Source: an uncultured Saprospiraceae bacterium (lineage in GTDB: Bacteria > Bacteroidota > Bacteroidia > Chitinophagales > Saprospiraceae). From it: DNA of 64,000 nucleotides. Made by a program: the position numbers and the translations under genes. Positions 1 through 9,228 of the stretch are shown here, one piece after another. The stretch covers positions 118,692-182,691 of the forward strand of contig CALFWO010000020.1 in assembly GCA_937928045.1 (NCBI GenBank). Reading direction: 5' to 3'. The notes beneath the pieces are model-generated. The model was not told the origin of the DNA, ran no database searches, and saw only the letters and a list, made by a program, of their open reading frames with translations. How positions within the stretch are numbered: the first letter of the stretch is position 1; the number at the start of each line of letters is the position of its first letter.

Positions 1-873
1 GCAAAATTTACTGAAGTATATTTAATCTGGCAGAGCGTTGCACAATTTGAATTTGGACCAGCCAAAGAGGTCTTCTTGAGAAATAGCATCAATAATTTCC
101 CCCTAAATGAAAACGATCTAATTAATAACATTGAATCAGGAAATTACGATTTGTCTCTGCCAGATAAATATGATAAGGGACTTCCAGCTTTAGATTATTT
201 ATTTTTTGGTATTGCCAATTCTGATCAAGGCATCATCAATAAATTGAGTTCAGATCCTGATTTCGAAAAACACCAACTGTATATCAATGCAATAATTGAC
301 GATATGCAGATGCGCATTACTCACACACTAGATGGTTGGAAGGGAAGCTACAAAGAAACGTTTGTCAGCAATACAGGAACAGCAGCTGGGACCGCTTTAA
401 GTTTATTGATCAATGCATTTGATGAAAACTATGAATTAATCAAAAGAGAAAAAATTGGTGTTCCCTCTGGAGTTTTAACGTTGGACATTCCTAATCCTGA
501 TCGTGTTGAAGCGATTCATAGCCAACTCAGCACCTTATTGCTTAAAGCCGGAGCGGGGGCAAGTGTTGATCTTTTCAATGGCGTCGGATTTGATGGGTCT
601 GCCGGTCCCGGGTTTGGAGATCTATTAGATGCTGTAAATGCAACTAAGGATGACACTTTGCTTTCTGATTTGGTTTCAAATCAGTTCGAAGTGATGTTAG
701 CGGAATTGAATAAAATATCCGAATCCTTAGATCAGGAAATTGACAACAACAAAGATCAGGTAACCAAAATATATGCAGAATTTACAAGGCCTTTAGTGAA
801 TATTAAAACTGACATGCCTAGTGTACTTTGCGTTTCGATTACTTATATCGACAACCCGAGTGACTCAGATTAA
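1..873 (+). CDS. Imelysin family protein (5' truncated)
   Basis: The frame is open from base 1, so the gene begins before the window; the TTG at 76 is not a real start. The first visible residues (a WQSVAQFEFGPA stretch) and the later KGLPALDYLFFG segment fit the imelysin (peptidase M75 / IrpA) family of periplasmic or outer-membrane-anchored metal-related proteins. The family GxHxxE motif reads G-L-P-A-L-D here (bases 178-195), so the peptidase ligands are lost and a binding role is more likely. The stop is five bases before the HTTM gene, and a TonB receptor follows, so this is probably the first visible gene of a metal-uptake operon. Family call is confident; substrate is inferred. Confidence 0.85.
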   Translation, partial: AKFTEVYLIWQSVAQFEFGPAKEVFLRNSINNFPLNENDLINNIESGNYDLSLPDKYDKGLPALDYLFFGIANSDQGIINKLSSDPDFEKHQLYINAIIDDMQMRITHTLDGWKGSYKETFVSNTGTAAGTALSLLINAFDENYELIKREKIGVPSGVLTLDIPNPDRVEAIHSQLSTLLLKAGAGASVDLFNGVGFDGSAGPGFGDLLDAVNATKDDTLLSDLVSNQFEVMLAELNKISESLDQEIDNNKDQVTKIYAEFTRPLVNIKTDMPSVLCVSITYIDNPSDSD

Positions 874-878
874 TTTGA

Positions 879-2210
879 ATGAAAGATTATATTGATAAAT
901 ATATTCTTCAACAGACTTCCATTGCCCCGCTCATTGTATTTCGAATACTTTTTGGATTGGTTATGTGTATTGGTGCAATTCGATTTGTAATCAATGGCTG
1001 GATTCAAGAATTATATGTAATTCCAAAATTTCATTTCAAATTTTATGGTTTTGAATGGGTGAATTTACCGAGTGAATTGGGCATGTATATCCTTTTCGGG
1101 TTGATCATCCTTTCTAGTTTTCTTGTAGCACTGGGTCTACTCTACCGCATCTCCATAATTATTTTTTTCCTAAGCTTTTCTTATGTCGAACTGATCGATG
1201 CCACGAATTATTTGAATCATTATTACCTCGCTTATCTCTTAGCATTTTTACTCATATTCCTTCCGGCAAATGGATCATTCGCATTAGACAACATGTTTAA
1301 TATTCAAAAAAAAATAAGTCGAATTCCAAGCTGGTGTATCAACATTCTAATTCTTCAACTTACGGTTGTCTATACTTTTGCCGGAATTGCAAAACTAAAC
1401 TCGGACTGGATGTTAAACGCCATGCCGTTGAGCATTTGGCTTCCTGAACATCAAAATTTTCCGGTATTTGGTGAATTGTTTAAATATAAACTTACTGCTA
1501 AATTATTCAGTTGGGGCGGTGCCTTCTACGATTTAACAATTGCCTATTTTCTAATGTGGGGAAGAACTAGAAATATCGCTTACTTTGCTGTAATTGGTTT
1601 TCATCTTGCAACAGGAGCTTTATTCAATATTGGCCTTTTTCCGGTGATTATGATTACCAGCACTTTGATTTTTTTCCCAAGTACTTTTCATGAAAGCTTA
1701 CTAAGAAAATTAGGTTGGAAAAACATTGAAGGTGATTATAGCTTTGGCTCGTTTGCTCGAAAATCACTATCCATCCTTTTCGCTGCTTATATTGTTGTTC
1801 AATTGATATTACCACTCAGACACTTGGCCTATCCAGGTGACTTATTGTGGACGGAAGAAGGATATAGATTCTCTTGGAGAGTTATGCTGGTTGAGAAAAT
1901 TGGCTATTGTACTTTCTTTATAGAAGATAGTAATTCAAATAGAAAACAAGAAGTTGTAAATGGATCTTACTTGACTAAATTCCAAGAAAAGAATATGGCC
2001 ATTCAGCCGGATTTCATACTACAATTTGCTCACTTTCTCAAAAAAGAATTCGAACATAAACATGGATTCGTCAATTCCAAAATAACCGTGGATGCCCATG
2101 TAGCCATGAATGGTAAAATTTCTCAACGATTTATAAATCCTGACACGAATCTGGCTGAGCAAACAGATGGATTCTTGCCTAAAAAATGGATCTTACCGCG
2201 GAATAATTAA
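879..2210 (+). CDS. HTTM / vitamin K-dependent gamma-carboxylase-like membrane protein
   Basis: A 443-residue integral membrane protein with about seven or eight hydrophobic segments in residues 15-330 and a soluble C-terminal part. It resembles the human vitamin K-dependent gamma-glutamyl carboxylase along its length: residues 165-177 (YTFAGIAKLNSDW) match the human segment holding catalytic Lys218, which corresponds to K172; NHYYLAYLLAF near 113 matches the human His160 region; GFHLATGALFNIG (241-252) and the C-terminal ITVDAHVAMNGKISQRF also align. The family oxidises reduced vitamin K and carboxylates glutamate; Bacteroidota use menaquinone, so that is the likely cofactor. The stop overlaps the next start by one base (TAATG), showing translational coupling to the TonB receptor. 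Activity and target are unproven; the imelysin is the obvious candidate partner. Confidence 0.88.
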   Translation: MKDYIDKYILQQTSIAPLIVFRILFGLVMCIGAIRFVINGWIQELYVIPKFHFKFYGFEWVNLPSELGMYILFGLIILSSFLVALGLLYRISIIIFFLSFSYVELIDATNYLNHYYLAYLLAFLLIFLPANGSFALDNMFNIQKKISRIPSWCINILILQLTVVYTFAGIAKLNSDWMLNAMPLSIWLPEHQNFPVFGELFKYKLTAKLFSWGGAFYDLTIAYFLMWGRTRNIAYFAVIGFHLATGALFNIGLFPVIMITSTLIFFPSTFHESLLRKLGWKNIEGDYSFGSFARKSLSILFAAYIVVQLILPLRHLAYPGDLLWTEEGYRFSWRVMLVEKIGYCTFFIEDSNSNRKQEVVNGSYLTKFQEKNMAIQPDFILQFAHFLKKEFEHKHGFVNSKITVDAHVAMNGKISQRFINPDTNLAEQTDGFLPKKWILPRNN

Positions 2211-4642
2211 TGCAAAAGACAATTACATATATCTTCCTGTTATTCTTTCTCTTTTTTGGAGAACAGGCATTAAGTCAAACCTTTGACTTAAGAGGTGAAG
2301 TAGTTTCATTGCACAATAATTTACCTATTGCTGGTGCGGATGTTTACCTCAAAGAAATAGAAAAAACTGTCAGCTGTAATGAACAAGGGTTTTTTGCTTT
2401 CAAGTCATTAAAGGCAAAAAAATATAACCTCATTTGTTATGCTGAAGGATACAATACTTTTGTGCAAGAAATAGACTTGCAACAAAATGAACAAATAGAA
2501 ATATTCTTAGATAGTCTAGAAATGGACTTGCCCGGTATTGAAGTAGAAGCCAAACGTCGGGAATCTTTTGGCTTGAGAAGATTGAACAATGTTGAAGGCA
2601 TGGCCATCTATGCCGCCAAAAAATCTGAAGTCATAGAGTTCGAAAATTTAGTCGCTAACTTAGCAACCAATAATCCACGACAAGTTTATAAAAGTATTCC
2701 TGGATTAAATATTTGGGAATCTGATGGCGCCGGATTACAGCTCAGTATTGGGGCTAGAGGATTAGATCCCAATAGAACATCAAATTTCAATACGCGCCAA
2801 AACGGTTATGACATTAGTGCCGATGCATTGGGCTATCCAGAAAGTTACTACACTCCCCCAACCCAAGCGTTGAAAAAAATTGAAATTGTTCGAGGCGCAG
2901 CCAGTCTCCAGTATGGTCCACAATTCGGTGGACTTCTCAATTTTGTCTTAAAAAAAGGCCCACGCAATAAACCTTTTGAATTCACAACCGAAAATACTAT
3001 CGGCAGCTTTGGACTAATCAATTCATTTAATTCAATTGGAGGATCAAAAAATGATTGGAATTACTATGCTTACTTCCAATACAAAAAAGGCAATGGTTGG
3101 CGACCATTTTCTCAATTCAATCAAAAAGCTGGCTATGTTCATATTGACAAAAAACTTGGCAAAAGATGGAAGATAGGTTTTGATTTTACCCACATGGATT
3201 ACTTGGCTCAGCAGCCAGGTGGTTTAGAAGATTTTCAGTTTTCCAGAGATGCTAGAGTTTCAAAAAGAAGTAGAAATTGGTTTGCAGTGGATTGGAACCT
3301 CGCTGCGCTCACTGTTGATTTCAAAATCACAGATAAAACTAAAATCAACTCCAGATCATTTCTACTTGATGCGCAGCGCGAAGCACTCGGCGCTTTGAAT
3401 CCTATCAACCGTCCAGATCCATTGACCGAACGAGATTTAATCCGAGGTCAATACAACAACTTTGGAAATGAAACCAGATTAATTCATCGATATAAGTTGG
3501 GAGAACAGATCACCACATTTTTAGCCGGAGTAAGATATTACGAAGGATTTACTCAAAATCAACAAGGACTAGCCTCGGCCAATAGTGATGCAGATTTCAC
3601 ATTTCTCAATCCTACAGAGTTGGAACGATCGGATTATGAGTTCCCAAGTAATAACTTTGCCTTTTTCGCAGAGAATTTATTTTACCTCAACAACAAATTA
3701 AGTATCACTCCTGGAATTAGAATGGAGCGAATTAAAACTGAAAGTCAAGGATTTTTCAAAGAAACGATCACCTCTGGAGATTCAGTTTTACTGGTGATTA
3801 AAAAAGACGATGCACGATTAAACAAGCGAAATTTCATTTTGGCAGGTTTGGGAACTGGCTACAAAGTCACCTCGGAGCTCGAGTTATATGCAAATTTTTC
3901 CCAAAATTATAGATCCATAAATTTCTCGGATCTCGCCGTTGTCAATCCAAATTTAATCATTGACAGTTTACTCACAGATGAAAAAGGATACAATTTAGAC
4001 CTTGGCCTTAGAGGTCAGATTTTCAAAAACGCAATTCAATTAGACCTTAGTATTTTCTACCTTAACTATCAAAATAGAATAGGAACAAGTGAAATAATAG
4101 TCCAAGACAATATTGGAATTGAAAAGGCAATTGCTTTCACCACTAATGTCGGAAATGCGTACGTACTTGGTTTAGAAAGTTATTTGGAAGCAAAACTTTT
4201 AGATATATTCAACATTCAATCGGAGAATTTTACTGCCAACTTTTTTACCAATTTTAGCTTACTAAAATCCGCTTACAAAACTGATGACCAAAAAATAAAT
4301 GGAAACGAAGTAGAATTGGTGCCATCCTTTTCATTAAAAACTGGACTGACCTTAGGCTATAAAAATCTAAAGGTCGCCTATCAATTCGGCGCTGTTGGCA
4401 GCCAATTCAGTGATGCAACAAATGCCACGATGGTAGCGGATGCAACAAGAGGAATTATCCCAACTTACCAAATTCATGACCTTTCTTTGAGTTTCAAATA
4501 CCGTTGGATTAAACTTCAAGCTGGAATCAATAATCTATTGGATGCTAGATATTTCACCAGAAGAGCGGCTGCTTATCCAGGCCCAGGAATCATCCCTGCA
4601 GAGGCAAGGAATTTCTATTTGACACTAGGCTTAAAGTTCTAA
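2210..4642 (+). CDS. TonB-dependent outer-membrane receptor, FecA-like
   Basis: An 810-residue protein with a signal peptide (residues 1-22), a CarboxypepD_reg beta-sandwich (about 24-105), a plug domain (about 115-250, with the motifs YKSIPGLNIWESDGAG and VRGAASLQYGPQFGG) and a 22-strand-type barrel ending in a terminal phenylalanine. The plug resembles ferric-dicitrate (FecA-type) receptors. No N-terminal STN signalling domain is seen, so it should not directly control a sigma/anti-sigma pair. It starts on the last base of the HTTM stop codon. With the imelysin it suggests import of an iron complex or another chelated metal across the outer membrane; the exact ligand cannot be read from sequence. 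Confidence 0.9.
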   Translation: MQKTITYIFLLFFLFFGEQALSQTFDLRGEVVSLHNNLPIAGADVYLKEIEKTVSCNEQGFFAFKSLKAKKYNLICYAEGYNTFVQEIDLQQNEQIEIFLDSLEMDLPGIEVEAKRRESFGLRRLNNVEGMAIYAAKKSEVIEFENLVANLATNNPRQVYKSIPGLNIWESDGAGLQLSIGARGLDPNRTSNFNTRQNGYDISADALGYPESYYTPPTQALKKIEIVRGAASLQYGPQFGGLLNFVLKKGPRNKPFEFTTENTIGSFGLINSFNSIGGSKNDWNYYAYFQYKKGNGWRPFSQFNQKAGYVHIDKKLGKRWKIGFDFTHMDYLAQQPGGLEDFQFSRDARVSKRSRNWFAVDWNLAALTVDFKITDKTKINSRSFLLDAQREALGALNPINRPDPLTERDLIRGQYNNFGNETRLIHRYKLGEQITTFLAGVRYYEGFTQNQQGLASANSDADFTFLNPTELERSDYEFPSNNFAFFAENLFYLNNKLSITPGIRMERIKTESQGFFKETITSGDSVLLVIKKDDARLNKRNFILAGLGTGYKVTSELELYANFSQNYRSINFSDLAVVNPNLIIDSLLTDEKGYNLDLGLRGQIFKNAIQLDLSIFYLNYQNRIGTSEIIVQDNIGIEKAIAFTTNVGNAYVLGLESYLEAKLLDIFNIQSENFTANFFTNFSLLKSAYKTDDQKINGNEVELVPSFSLKTGLTLGYKNLKVAYQFGAVGSQFSDATNATMVADATRGIIPTYQIHDLSLSFKYRWIKLQAGINNLLDARYFTRRAAAYPGPGIIPAEARNFYLTLGLKF

Positions 4643-4789
4643 AACTACCTTTAATCTTCTTTTACCCAAAATGCCTCCTATTATCCAAATTTGAATTAGC
4701 AGCTCATCGTGCAACAAAGCCATTTTTTTGAGCGTTTTTCTATTATAAATGTCGATCTTGTCAATCGACAGGATCAAATCGATAAAAGC

Positions 4790-6772
4790 ATGCGAACATC
4801 TATTCTACTGAGCATTATATTTCTTTCTGCCTGTACTTTTGTGCAGAAAATCAAAGACGGGACCACCGCCTATGAACGTAAGCAATATGATGTCGCTGTC
4901 GATATGCTGAAAAGTGAATATGCAAAAGAAAAGCAACGAAGCGTAAAAGGTCAACTAGCATACATGCTTGCTGAATCTTTAAAGTTTACTGGAGAAGAAT
5001 CCGAGAGCATTGATTGGTATAAAACCGCTTATGACAATTCTTACGGCATTGATGCATTGAGAGGTTATGCCTATGCTTTGAAATCTACGGAGCAATACGA
5101 GGAAGCCGGAAGAGCATTCAAAGATCTAAGTATCGAAATTGGAAGTCCTTATGAGTATCGCCGAGAAGTTAAAATTTGTGAAGAAGCCAATATTTGGTTG
5201 AAAGAATCAAAAGAATCCGGAATCTCCATTACCCCGGTTCCGATCAATTCTTCGTTCTCAGATTATTCTCCAGTGCTCTTTGGTGATAAATTGTTGTTTA
5301 CTTCCGATCGAACATCCAGTCAAGGTGATGACAAGTACAGTTGGACTGGAAATAAATTTTCAGATCTCTACATCGCGGATTTAAAATCTTATGATGTAAC
5401 TTCCTTACCGGCTCCGATTAATTCTACTTTTAATGAAGGCAGCTCCACATTCAATAAAGATCAAACAAAGATGATTTTTACGAGATGTGAAAGTGTGGAT
5501 AAAATATCGGATGGCTATTGTAAATTGTATGAAGCGGATCGCGATGGAGACGCATGGACAATTGCCAAGCCATTGGATTTTCAAGAAGAAGGAATCAATT
5601 ACATGCATCCAAGTTTGAGTCCTGATGGCTCCACCTTATACTTTGCCGCGAATCGAAATGATGGCTGGGGAGGCTATGATATTTACTTTACAGAACGCAA
5701 TCCAGAAGGTTGGGATGAACCTCGGCTGATGGGAAGGGGAATTAATTCTGAAGGAAATGAAAAGTTCCCATACGTAACTGATGATGCCTTGTACTTCGCT
5801 TCAGATTACCTTCCGGGTCTAGGAGGTTTAGATGTTTTTAAAGTGAAAAAAACTGGTAGAAATAATTGGACTGTGGCTGAGAATCTAAAAGCGCCGATCA
5901 ATTCAAGCAAGGATGATTTTGGATACATCTTAGCTCCTTTAGCAGATGATGAAACAGATCTTTTAGGTAAAGGATATTTTTCTTCAGCGCGTTCAGGCGG
6001 CGCGGGAGCTGATGACATTTTTCTATTTGAAATGCGTACTCCACCAGCACCTCCAGTGATTGAAACTCCAGATACTGTAGAAACAGCGCCAATTGTCTAT
6101 AAAATGATTTTAGATGGCTACGTGGTAGAAAAGATATTTCAAGATCCGAACAATCCCAACTCAAGAATTTTAGGAAGAAAACCTTTAAATGCCGCCTCCG
6201 TTAATATTTTGATCAATGGAAATTCAACAAACATCAGTACAGATGAAAATGGATTTTTCTCTATTGAACTGGAGAAAGAAAGTGACTACAATTTTTTGGC
6301 AAGTAAAGAAGGTTATTTAAATAAAAGCAATTCTTTTTCTTCAAAAGGAGTTGGCGAAGATCCCGATAATCCAATCAGCAAATTTGAAATAGAAATTGAA
6401 TTGGATAAAATATTCAAGAATACTGAAATCAATTTAGCGAATATTTATTACGATTTTAATGAGTATTTTATTCGAGACGATGCCAAACCAACATTAGATA
6501 AGCTGGCAACTGTACTAAATCAGAATCCAAATATTTCTATTCAACTTGCTTCGCATACCGATTGTCAAGGTCCGTCAGGTTACAACCAAGACTTGTCTCA
6601 AAGAAGGGCGCAATCTGCCGTAGATTATTTAATATCTGAGGGTATTGAAGCCAATCGACTTTCAGCCGTAGGATATGGAGAAGGAGCACTTGCCATTGAT
6701 TGTGTTTGTAATCGTTGTAGCGAAAGCGACCACCAGGCCAATAGAAGAACAACGTTTAAAGTTTTGGATTAG
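4790..6772 (+). CDS. PorE-like OmpA family lipoprotein (TPR, PD40, CRD, OmpA)
   Basis: I start at the ATG at 4790 rather than the upstream GTG at 4709, because it gives a lipoprotein signal with lipobox LSAC (Cys15); product 660 residues. Order of domains: TPR-like helices (about 20-140), PD40/WD40-like propeller blades (about 150-425, with repeated LSPDGSTLYFAAN and LGGLDVFKV patterns), a CarboxypepD_reg-like domain (about 430-520) and a C-terminal OmpA peptidoglycan-binding domain (LASHTDCQG, then LSQRRAQSAVDYL). This is the architecture of PorE, a type IX secretion component that ties the machinery to peptidoglycan. T9SS cargo genes occur in the window, consistent with this. Bacteroidota carry several paralogues, so the precise role is not certain. 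Confidence 0.85.
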   Translation: MRTSILLSIIFLSACTFVQKIKDGTTAYERKQYDVAVDMLKSEYAKEKQRSVKGQLAYMLAESLKFTGEESESIDWYKTAYDNSYGIDALRGYAYALKSTEQYEEAGRAFKDLSIEIGSPYEYRREVKICEEANIWLKESKESGISITPVPINSSFSDYSPVLFGDKLLFTSDRTSSQGDDKYSWTGNKFSDLYIADLKSYDVTSLPAPINSTFNEGSSTFNKDQTKMIFTRCESVDKISDGYCKLYEADRDGDAWTIAKPLDFQEEGINYMHPSLSPDGSTLYFAANRNDGWGGYDIYFTERNPEGWDEPRLMGRGINSEGNEKFPYVTDDALYFASDYLPGLGGLDVFKVKKTGRNNWTVAENLKAPINSSKDDFGYILAPLADDETDLLGKGYFSSARSGGAGADDIFLFEMRTPPAPPVIETPDTVETAPIVYKMILDGYVVEKIFQDPNNPNSRILGRKPLNAASVNILINGNSTNISTDENGFFSIELEKESDYNFLASKEGYLNKSNSFSSKGVGEDPDNPISKFEIEIELDKIFKNTEINLANIYYDFNEYFIRDDAKPTLDKLATVLNQNPNISIQLASHTDCQGPSGYNQDLSQRRAQSAVDYLISEGIEANRLSAVGYGEGALAIDCVCNRCSESDHQANRRTTFKVLD

Positions 6773-6831
6773 GGAAAAACTTTTTTCACTGATTGCGATG
6801 TCTTCATTTTGATTACGCAACTGGTTTGCTA

Positions 6832-9096
6832 TTATTTAATGTGAATAATTTGTTCAACAACCTTGTTGCCATTTTTCAAATCTTCAATCTCAATTATTAA
6901 TATTCCATTTTCAAAGTTGCTAATATCAAGATTCATAAATTGATCAAATTGTTGTTGATACAGCAGTTCTCCCAAACTATTTTTCAAGGTCATTTTGTAA
7001 TTACCATTTTCACTAATTTCAATGGAAACAACATCAATAGCTGGATTTGGATAAATCTTCAAATGATATGAGAATTGATTTTCTATGCTGGTTATGTAAT
7101 CTAAATCATCGCAATTCTCATCAATTCCATTGTTTGGTATTTCAGTTGCCAGAGGATTTATCAAAGGATCCAAATCATCACAATCATCAATCATCAAGAA
7201 ACCATCTTGGTCCAGATCATCATCTAAAGTCATTGGATCGCAATCATCATCTAAGCCATTATAGGGTACCTCAATGGCGCCTGGATTTACCGAGACATTG
7301 GTATCATCACAATCTACATTATCAAAATATCCATCACCGTCAATATCGGAATCAAGACAAGTATGTGCCTTATCAGGATCAAAGTAGTAGAAAAATTTTG
7401 AATCTACAGATGCCCCACTATTTGATTCATTTGAACTGATCCAGCGACTCGCAGAATTGCATTTAGTTGATGCATAAGTTTCAAAACCATCAGTTGTATA
7501 AATCAATTCATATGGAGAAATTACACACCACCCTTCCTTTTCATTAATCATTACCAATTGGCTAATCTTGTTTGGCAAAACTATTTCCCAAGTTTCACCT
7601 TGATCAAGGGATTTGTATAAATTTTGACCAAAGTAAGGTTCCATTCCATACCATATTGAATCTTTAATCATTGAAATTTGAGTTATATAATCTGGCACTG
7701 GAGATAAGTTCCATGTTACACCGAAATTCTCCGAAAAACCGATCCAGTTTGCAGCATTCGATCCTTCTTGGATATTAATTTGGGCATACAAAAATGACTC
7801 TGTATCAGCATGAATTTCTAAAATATTGTAATTTGCTGGTACTGTCAAAGCGGACCAATTCAAACCGAAATCGTCGGTCCTATACATTTGATCCAATGCT
7901 CCATCTAAAAGCGCTTTGCCGTTTTCAAACATTACGGCCGAGTAACTATGATTCCCTAAAAAATTACTTTCCGTCCATGTCAATCCTCCATCGTTTGTTG
8001 AATAGATTTTATCTTGATCATTTGAATTACTTTCAATTTCAACAAGCAGTATTCCATTGAATTTATCAAACATTTGAATCTTAATAATTTCTAAGTCAAA
8101 AGAATCGCTTAAAAGCGGAAGTACCGACAACTCCCAAGAATCTCCTTGAGTCGTTGTTCTAAAAAGACTGTCTTGAGACCAAATGAATATCTGATTTTTT
8201 CCAAAGTGACGGACTCTTTTATAAGTATTGGAAATAGGCGTTGGTTTTGAAAACCACGGACCTTCTTTACAAACACTTATGGTATTGGTTTTAGTGACAT
8301 ACGAATTTGAACAATAACTTTTTGTAGAAAGTGTTACTTCGTAACAACCTGGGGTGTCATATTCATGAATTGGATTTTCTTCAGTGGAAGAATTTCCATC
8401 GCCGAAATCCCAGAGATATTCCGTTGAATTTATTGACTTATTTTCAAACTCCACAGCTAAATCATTTGGAACAAAATCGTAAGCGGTATACGGGAAAGGA
8501 CAACTGTGTGCATCACAAATTGATTCATTGACCAATAGCAATGTTTCCGAAAATATTTTAATACAACCTAAAGCATCAGATCCTAAGTGAAAACCAATTG
8601 GCCAATATGGAAATAATCCAATCCTAAGATCTCCGATGCCATCTACCCAAGTAAAATTGAATTGCTCCAGTTCGCCATTCATTTCAATCTCCAGGGAAAG
8701 GTCTAAAGCCCTTCTTTGTTGACCATTCAAAAGGGTATAAAAATAGGTATCGGTAACCACTGCACCCTTATAATAACCTTCTATTATCGTATCTCCTATC
8801 TCCGCTCCAAAGTCATAATGCAATACAGATCCATGAAAAACTTTGTGTCCAACAACTTGAATGCCTAACGCTCCTATTGTAGTATTGTGCGAAAAATAAA
8901 TTGTACTAGTATCTCCGTTTTCTTCCCTTGAATAGAAAGAATAACCTCCTAAATATACATTCCAAGTATCATCTTGTGATAATGATCCAAAAGTCAATCC
9001 TTCAATTGAAAAATAATCAGCTGTTAATTGAGCAGAAGTTGAAAAGCTTAGAAAAAGGGTACATGTTAGGCTCAGTGCCAGTCGTGATATGTTCAT
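6832..9096 (-). CDS. T9SS-sorted secreted protein with PKD, BNR/YCF48-like and MopE-type repeats
   Basis: A 754-residue secreted protein. A signal peptide (1-22, ending TSAQ) is followed by an N-terminal region of no recognised family, a PKD domain near 205-285 (YLWDFGDGNSSTEENP), a run of BNR/YCF48-like propeller repeats near 290-560 (GLTWTESN, DQGETWEIV), two acidic MopE-type putative metal-binding repeats near 580-665 (DIDGDGYFDNVDCDD and DLDQDGFLMIDDCDD) and a type A T9SS sorting domain in the last 80 residues (LKIYPNPAIDVVSIE). It is probably exported by T9SS and anchored to or released from the surface. The acidic repeats suggest calcium binding. Function unknown. Confidence 0.85.
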   Translation of the reverse strand: MNISRLALSLTCTLFLSFSTSAQLTADYFSIEGLTFGSLSQDDTWNVYLGGYSFYSREENGDTSTIYFSHNTTIGALGIQVVGHKVFHGSVLHYDFGAEIGDTIIEGYYKGAVVTDTYFYTLLNGQQRRALDLSLEIEMNGELEQFNFTWVDGIGDLRIGLFPYWPIGFHLGSDALGCIKIFSETLLLVNESICDAHSCPFPYTAYDFVPNDLAVEFENKSINSTEYLWDFGDGNSSTEENPIHEYDTPGCYEVTLSTKSYCSNSYVTKTNTISVCKEGPWFSKPTPISNTYKRVRHFGKNQIFIWSQDSLFRTTTQGDSWELSVLPLLSDSFDLEIIKIQMFDKFNGILLVEIESNSNDQDKIYSTNDGGLTWTESNFLGNHSYSAVMFENGKALLDGALDQMYRTDDFGLNWSALTVPANYNILEIHADTESFLYAQINIQEGSNAANWIGFSENFGVTWNLSPVPDYITQISMIKDSIWYGMEPYFGQNLYKSLDQGETWEIVLPNKISQLVMINEKEGWCVISPYELIYTTDGFETYASTKCNSASRWISSNESNSGASVDSKFFYYFDPDKAHTCLDSDIDGDGYFDNVDCDDTNVSVNPGAIEVPYNGLDDDCDPMTLDDDLDQDGFLMIDDCDDLDPLINPLATEIPNNGIDENCDDLDYITSIENQFSYHLKIYPNPAIDVVSIEISENGNYKMTLKNSLGELLYQQQFDQFMNLDISNFENGILIIEIEDLKNGNKVVEQIIHIK

Positions 9097-9167
9097 TTTA
9101 AGGAGGTTTTGTTTCGGGACTATGTCAAGATAAAGCGAAAATCCAAATTATGCAATTATATTACCTC

Positions 9168-9205
9168 AAAAAAAAGCGCTTGCCAACATTTGTTCACAAG
9201 CGCTT
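9168..9205 (-). terminator. Intrinsic terminator of leuS
   Basis: On the minus strand a perfect 9-bp stem (AAGCGCTTG at 197-205 paired with 174-182 of the 9 kb block) encloses a 14-nt loop and is followed by eight T residues. It lies 24 bases after the leuS stop and before the next minus-strand gene, so it separates the two transcripts. Confidence 0.88.
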
Positions 9206-9228
9206 CAAATATTTTCAACTATGTCAGA

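Noticed and set aside
6758..6786. AT-rich hairpin after the PorE-like gene.
   Set aside because: The 8-bp stem has a single G-C pair; it is too weak to call as a terminator.
7047..7439. 130-codon plus-strand frame rich in His and Asn.
   Set aside because: It is the antisense of the Asp-rich MopE-type repeat region of the secreted protein, a known cause of long antisense frames.
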